Shown: piece by piece, positions 6,523-9,422 of the stretch
Numbering within the stretch: the first letter of the stretch is position 1
How the letters are laid out: each line of letters starts with the position of its first letter
Source: Eubacteriales bacterium
Lineage (GTDB): Bacteria; Bacillota_A; Clostridia; Lachnospirales; Lachnospiraceae
Length of the DNA stretch: 9,422 nt
Direction: 5' to 3'
NCBI GenBank assembly: GCA_030533315.1
Contig: JAUNJL010000086.1
Coordinates: 1-9,422, forward strand
Notes under the pieces: model-generated
What the model was told of the DNA's origin: nothing
The model's database searches: none
Seen by the model: only the letters and a program-made list of their open reading frames with translations
Translations under genes and position numbers: made by a program

Positions 6523-8261
6523 GAAAAAACAAGGATACCATGATACGGGTGCTTCGGTTTATCAGTCCTTATCGGGGAAAGATCCTGGCGATGCTGTTTT
6601 TGGCGGTGCTCACGGTGGTCTTTACCCTGTACACGCCCATCCTGATCGGACAGGGGGTGGACACCATGCTGGGGCCGGGCAGCGTAAAGATGAAGGCTCT
6701 TTTCAGGATACTTTTTACCCTGGGCGGGGTGGTGCTGGGGACGGCGGTGACGCAGTGGGGGATGAACCTGCTCACGAATCAGGTGACCTATCGGGTGGTC
6801 CAGGATATTCGGAGTCAGGCCTTTCTCCATCTCCAGGAGGTGCCGGTTTCCTACATTGATGCCAATCAGCCGGGAGATATCCTAAGCCGCATTGTGGCGG
6901 ACGTGAGTCAGTTTTCCGATGGCCTTCTCATGGGCTTTACCCAGCTGTTTACCGGTGTGATCACCATTTTGGGCACCATCGGCTTCATGATGTCCATCAG
7001 CGTGAGGATCTCCCTGGCGGTGATCCTGCTGACCCCGGTATCTCTTTTTGTTGCCAGCTTCATCGCAGGCCGCACCTTCCAGATGTTTCACCAGCAGTCG
7101 GAAAAGCGGGCGCAGATGACCTCCCTGGTGGAGGAGCTGGTGGGAAATCAGAAGGTCGTGCAGGCCTTTTCCTATGAGGAACGGGCGAAGGAGCGCTTTG
7201 GAAAGGTCAATGAGGAGCTGCGGGTGTGCGGCATCCGGGCCATCTTTTTTTCCTCCATCACAAATCCCGCCACCCGTTTTGTCAATGGGCTGGTGTATAC
7301 CAGCGTCGGGATCCTGGGCGCCTTTGTGGTCATCCGGGGCGGTATGACGGTGGGTCAGCTCACCAGCTTTCTCAATTATGCCAATCAGTACACGAAGCCC
7401 TTCAATGAAATATCCGGGGTGGTGACGGAGCTGGAAAATGCGTTGGCCTGCGCCAAGAGAATTTTTGACTTCATGGATACCCCCGTTCAGGAGCCGGACC
7501 GGCCGGGGGCGGCGGACCTGACCAGAGCGGACGGCCGGGTTTTTGTGGACAGGGTTTCCTTCTCTTACCGGAAGGATACGCCTCTTTTGGAGGACATCAC
7601 CATTGACGTGAAGCCAGGGCAGCGGATCGCCCTGGTGGGCCCCACGGGATGTGGGAAGACCACCATGATCAATCTGCTGATGCGGTTCTACGACGTGGAC
7701 CGGGGGAGGATCCTGGTGAGTGGTTATCCTGTAAAGGAGCTGACCAGGGACAGTCTTCGCCGGAACTTTGGAATGGTGCTTCAGGAAACCTGGCTTAAGG
7801 CGGGGACCATTCGGGAGAATATTGCCTATGGAAGGCCAGATGCCTCCATGGAGGAGGTGGTGGAGGCGGCGAAGCACGCCCACGCCCACAGTTTTATCCG
7901 GCGTATGCCAAAGGGATATGACACCTTGATCACAGAGGATGGGGGGAATATTTCCCAGGGACAAAAGCAGCTGCTCTGCATTGCCAGGGTGATGCTCATG
8001 CATCCGGACATGCTGATCTTGGACGAGGCCACCTCCTCCATCGATACCCGCACCGAGATTCAGGTACAGAGGGCCTTTGAGGAGCTGATGGAGGGAAGAA
8101 CCAGCTTTATCGTGGCGCATCGGCTTTCCACCATCCAGGAGGCGGACCTGATCCTGGTCATGAAGGATGGAAACATCATCGAGCAGGGGAAGCATCAGGA
8201 GCTTTTGGAGCGGGGAGGCTTCTATGCCCGGCTTTATGAAAGTCAGTTTGCCCCATCCTGA
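6519..8261 (+). CDS. ABC exporter half-transporter, catalytic subunit (TM288-like)
   Basis: This 580-residue protein has a six-helix membrane domain (about 1-325) followed by an ATPase domain (about 340-578). Walker A is GPTGCGKT (374-381), the Q-loop is Gln422, Walker B is LILDE with Glu503 intact, and switch His534 in VAHRLST is present. The signature is altered to ISQGQ (478-482), with Gln where the canonical motif has Gly. Its Walker residues should pair with the normal LSGGQ of the upstream subunit to form the one active ATP site. Its ISQGQ would face the degenerate site of the partner. This reciprocal arrangement strongly supports a heterodimer made by these two genes. The start overlaps the previous stop (ATGA), and a GGAGGTG-type ribosome-binding site at 6504-6510 is well placed. 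Drug resistance or lipid export is typical of the family, but which applies here is not known. Confidence 0.95.
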   Translation: MRKNKDTMIRVLRFISPYRGKILAMLFLAVLTVVFTLYTPILIGQGVDTMLGPGSVKMKALFRILFTLGGVVLGTAVTQWGMNLLTNQVTYRVVQDIRSQAFLHLQEVPVSYIDANQPGDILSRIVADVSQFSDGLLMGFTQLFTGVITILGTIGFMMSISVRISLAVILLTPVSLFVASFIAGRTFQMFHQQSEKRAQMTSLVEELVGNQKVVQAFSYEERAKERFGKVNEELRVCGIRAIFFSSITNPATRFVNGLVYTSVGILGAFVVIRGGMTVGQLTSFLNYANQYTKPFNEISGVVTELENALACAKRIFDFMDTPVQEPDRPGAADLTRADGRVFVDRVSFSYRKDTPLLEDITIDVKPGQRIALVGPTGCGKTTMINLLMRFYDVDRGRILVSGYPVKELTRDSLRRNFGMVLQETWLKAGTIRENIAYGRPDASMEEVVEAAKHAHAHSFIRRMPKGYDTLITEDGGNISQGQKQLLCIARVMLMHPDMLILDEATSSIDTRTEIQVQRAFEELMEGRTSFIVAHRLSTIQEADLILVMKDGNIIEQGKHQELLERGGFYARLYESQFAPS

Positions 8262-8300
8262 CGAGGATAAGGAGAAGCCCGGGAGGCAGCAGGGGGACTT

Positions 8301-8335
8301 CCCGATTGCTGTGCAGGCCGGAAGGGCCTGTCGGG
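8301..8335 (+). repeat. Inverted repeat in the gap before the small membrane protein gene
   Basis: CAGGCC (8314-8319) pairs with GGCCTG (8325-8330) around GGAAG, and an outer CCCGA (8301-8305) can pair with TCGGG (8331-8335), leaving an 8-base bulge. There is no following T run, so it is not a normal terminator. It might adjust RNA stability between the ABC genes and the last gene. The rest of the 115-base gap (8262-8376) shows no clear promoter. Confidence 0.4.
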
Positions 8336-8376
8336 TGGATGAAACGGAAACAGACAGGAAAGGATGAAGAGGACAG

Positions 8377-8763
8377 ATGGAAGAAAAGAAATTTGAGGAA
8401 CAGGAGAGAGAAACGGAGGCCCAGGAGGAGCAGCAGGGACTGCCTGGCCGAAGCTATGTTTTCATGCTTCTTGCGGGCGCTTATCTGATCTACACGGGGG
8501 TCCGCCTCTGTAAGGATGTTCTGGAAGGAAAAGGCGGCGCATCCTGGGGCTTTTTTGTGGCGGGAGCGGTCTTTGTGATCATCGGCGCCGGTATGCTCTT
8601 TGTGGGAGGAAAGGGAACCCTTAGAAAGGATCAGGAAAAAAAGGAGACAGAGGACGTCCAGGAGGAGCCGGAGACGCAGGCTCCTGACAGGGATGAACCG
8701 GGAAAAATGTCGATTTCCCAGAGGGCCAGGCTGGTGAAGTCTGAGGAAGGGGAGGAGGAATAG
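8377..8763 (+). CDS. Small membrane protein with two helices and acidic tails, unknown function
   Basis: I do not recognise a family. The 128-residue protein has a Glu/Gln-rich charged N-terminus (1-24), a first membrane helix (about 26-45), a short loop, a second Gly-rich helix (about 57-78), and a long hydrophilic C-terminal tail rich in Glu, Lys and Asp with ISQRARLV near its end. Both tails are probably in the cytoplasm. The ATG is preceded by AGAGG (8368-8372) at only 4-base spacing, and by AAAGGA slightly further up; an ATG at 8364 in another frame stops after ten codons. It lies 115 bases after the ABC pair in the same direction and immediately before the terminator, so it is probably the last gene of the operon. 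A role as an accessory to the exporter is possible but not shown. Confidence 0.75.
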   Translation: MEEKKFEEQERETEAQEEQQGLPGRSYVFMLLAGAYLIYTGVRLCKDVLEGKGGASWGFFVAGAVFVIIGAGMLFVGGKGTLRKDQEKKETEDVQEEPETQAPDRDEPGKMSISQRARLVKSEEGEEE

Positions 8764-8774
8764 TTTCTCCAAAA

Positions 8775-8815
8775 AGAAAAACGAACCCTGGAAAAATCCA
8801 GAGGTTCGTTTTTTT
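8775..8815. terminator. Bidirectional terminator between convergent genes
   Basis: AACGAACC (8780-8787) pairs with GGTTCGTT (8803-8810), and inner CTGGA (8788-8792) pairs with TCCAG (8797-8801), leaving one bulged A. Rightwards the hairpin runs into seven Ts (8809-8815). Leftwards it runs into a T-rich tract formed by the A-rich 8771-8781. It ends the ABC operon and, from the other side, the VanZ-family gene. Confidence 0.93.
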
Positions 8816-8831
8816 AGGGGAAGGCCGGAGG

Positions 8832-9359
8832 CTACCTGCGCCTTCTGACAGGCCTTTTTCGTCTTCGGCTTCCGGCGGGATTGTGAAGGGTGGACCAGCA
8901 GAAGGCCTGTACCAGAAGGATCCCGGCAAGGGAGCCGATGCTGTCAATGGCCACGTCCTTCAGGGCGGGTCCCCGGTTGGCCACAAAGGACTGGTGGTAT
9001 TCATCCAGGCCGGCAAAGCCCACGCAGAGGATCCCTGCCAGGATCATCAGCCATATGCCCCGCACTCCGTAGACGTAAAGGGGGAAGGAGACGGCCACGG
9101 CAAGGAGGAAATACTCCGTCATATGGGCGGCCTTCCGCACGTAATAATGGATAGAGTCAGCGTCGATGGCCAGCTGCTCATAGCTTTTGTTTTCATTTAA
9201 CAGCTCGTTCTTCGTCTCCACAACCTGATAGGCGACCTGATAACTTATTTGCCCGGACACCTCCCCAGTCTGGGCGGAGAATGTATAGATCACGTACATC
9301 ATCATCAGTGCCGGGAGAAAAGAAAGCGGCTTTAGCAATGCAATCATCAATTTCCTCAT
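8832..9359 (-). CDS. VanZ family membrane protein
   Basis: The 175-residue reading frame has predicted membrane helices around 10-27, 82-97, 101-118 and 138-155. Family landmarks are FSAQTGEVS after the first helix, RKAAHMTEY (75-83), GLDEYHQSF (117-125), RGP (129-131) and DVAIDSIGS (135-143), the standard VanZ-like core. VanZ of Tn1546 raises teicoplanin resistance, but most chromosomal relatives have no proven role and nothing here points to a van cluster. A long hydrophilic segment (about 30-70) lies between the first helix and the core. The C-terminus is very basic, with nine Arg/Lys in the last eleven residues. The first ATG has no proper ribosome-binding site and sits at the predicted transcription start. 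The fifth codon, ATG at 9347-9345, is preceded by GAGGAA, so a 171-residue protein starting there is more likely. Confidence 0.92.
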   Translation of the reverse strand: MRKLMIALLKPLSFLPALMMMYVIYTFSAQTGEVSGQISYQVAYQVVETKNELLNENKSYEQLAIDADSIHYYVRKAAHMTEYFLLAVAVSFPLYVYGVRGIWLMILAGILCVGFAGLDEYHQSFVANRGPALKDVAIDSIGSLAGILLVQAFCWSTLHNPAGSRRRKRPVRRRR

Positions 9360-9366
9360 GGCTCTT

Positions 9367-9395
9367 AATATAACATGGGGAAAAGGGATTGTAAA
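9367..9395 (-). promoter_or_regulatory. Promoter of the VanZ-family gene
   Basis: On the minus strand, -35 TTTACA (9395-9390) is followed by exactly 17 bases and a -10 TATATT (9372-9367) carrying TG one base upstream. Transcription would begin near 9360, at or next to the first ATG. This implies either a leaderless message or, more likely, use of the in-frame ATG at 9347 behind GAGGAA. Confidence 0.65.
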
Positions 9396-9418
9396 GGAAT
9401 TTATGTACGTGGTATAAT
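9389..9418 (+). promoter_or_regulatory. Possible outward promoter at the right edge
   Basis: A consensus -10 TATAAT (9413-9418) lies 18 bases after a TTGTAA -35-like box (9389-9394). It points out of the window, and its -35 overlaps that of the VanZ promoter. The gene it would serve is not in the window. Confidence 0.45.
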
Positions 9419-9422
9419 GACA

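Noticed and set aside
6882..8195. 437-codon minus-strand frame across the second ABC gene, and a similar 348-codon one at 4795-5841
   Set aside because: Both are antisense to clear ABC motifs and show His/Pro/Gly-rich composition typical of antisense frames.
8832..9359. VanZ as evidence of a glycopeptide-resistance cluster
   Set aside because: No vanA/B ligase, vanH, vanX or two-component genes are nearby, and VanZ-like proteins are common in Firmicute chromosomes without resistance roles.

Overview
The window looks like an ordinary chromosomal segment of a moderately high-GC member of the Clostridia, most likely a Lachnospiraceae-type gut Firmicute. This is inferred from strong AGGAGG ribosome-binding sites, TTGACA/TATAAT-type promoters, rho-independent terminators with long T runs, tRNAs without encoded CCA, and the families present: DUF378, DUF5067-like, VanZ-like and TM287/288-like ABC exporters. 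No mobile element, CRISPR array or phage gene is visible, and I found no obvious new defence or biosynthetic system.

Left edge (1-146): the 3' end of one tRNA, probably Gly(UCC), then a complete tRNA-Gly(GCC) and a strong terminator. Minus-strand block (334-1930): a membrane-anchored protein of 369 residues with an NTF2-like region and a C-terminal DUF5067-like domain is transcribed leftwards and ends at its own terminator. Further left lies a two-gene unit of a DUF378 membrane protein and a 60-residue Cys-rich protein of unknown function. The 187 bases from 147 to 333 hold nothing I recognise.

Control region (1931-2244): two strong promoters sit back to back with adjoining -35 boxes. One serves the DUF5067-like gene leftwards and the other serves the large rightward operon.

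Rightward operon (2245-8763): a serine alpha/beta hydrolase of the monoacylglycerol-lipase type, 4-alpha-glucanotransferase (MalQ), two ABC half-transporters and a small two-helix membrane protein. malQ overlaps the first ABC gene by ATGA, and the first ABC gene overlaps the second the same way, so the three are probably translationally coupled. The two ABC subunits are complementary: the first has a degenerate ATPase site (Asp for the catalytic Glu, Gln for the switch His) and a normal LSGGQ, while the second has intact catalytic residues and an altered ISQGQ signature. This is the pattern of an asymmetric heterodimeric exporter. The substrate cannot be read from sequence.

Right edge (8764-9422): a terminator usable in both directions separates the operon from a convergent VanZ-family gene. 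The VanZ promoter lies so close to the first ATG that translation probably starts at the fifth codon. A second outward promoter at the extreme right edge suggests another divergent gene beyond the window.
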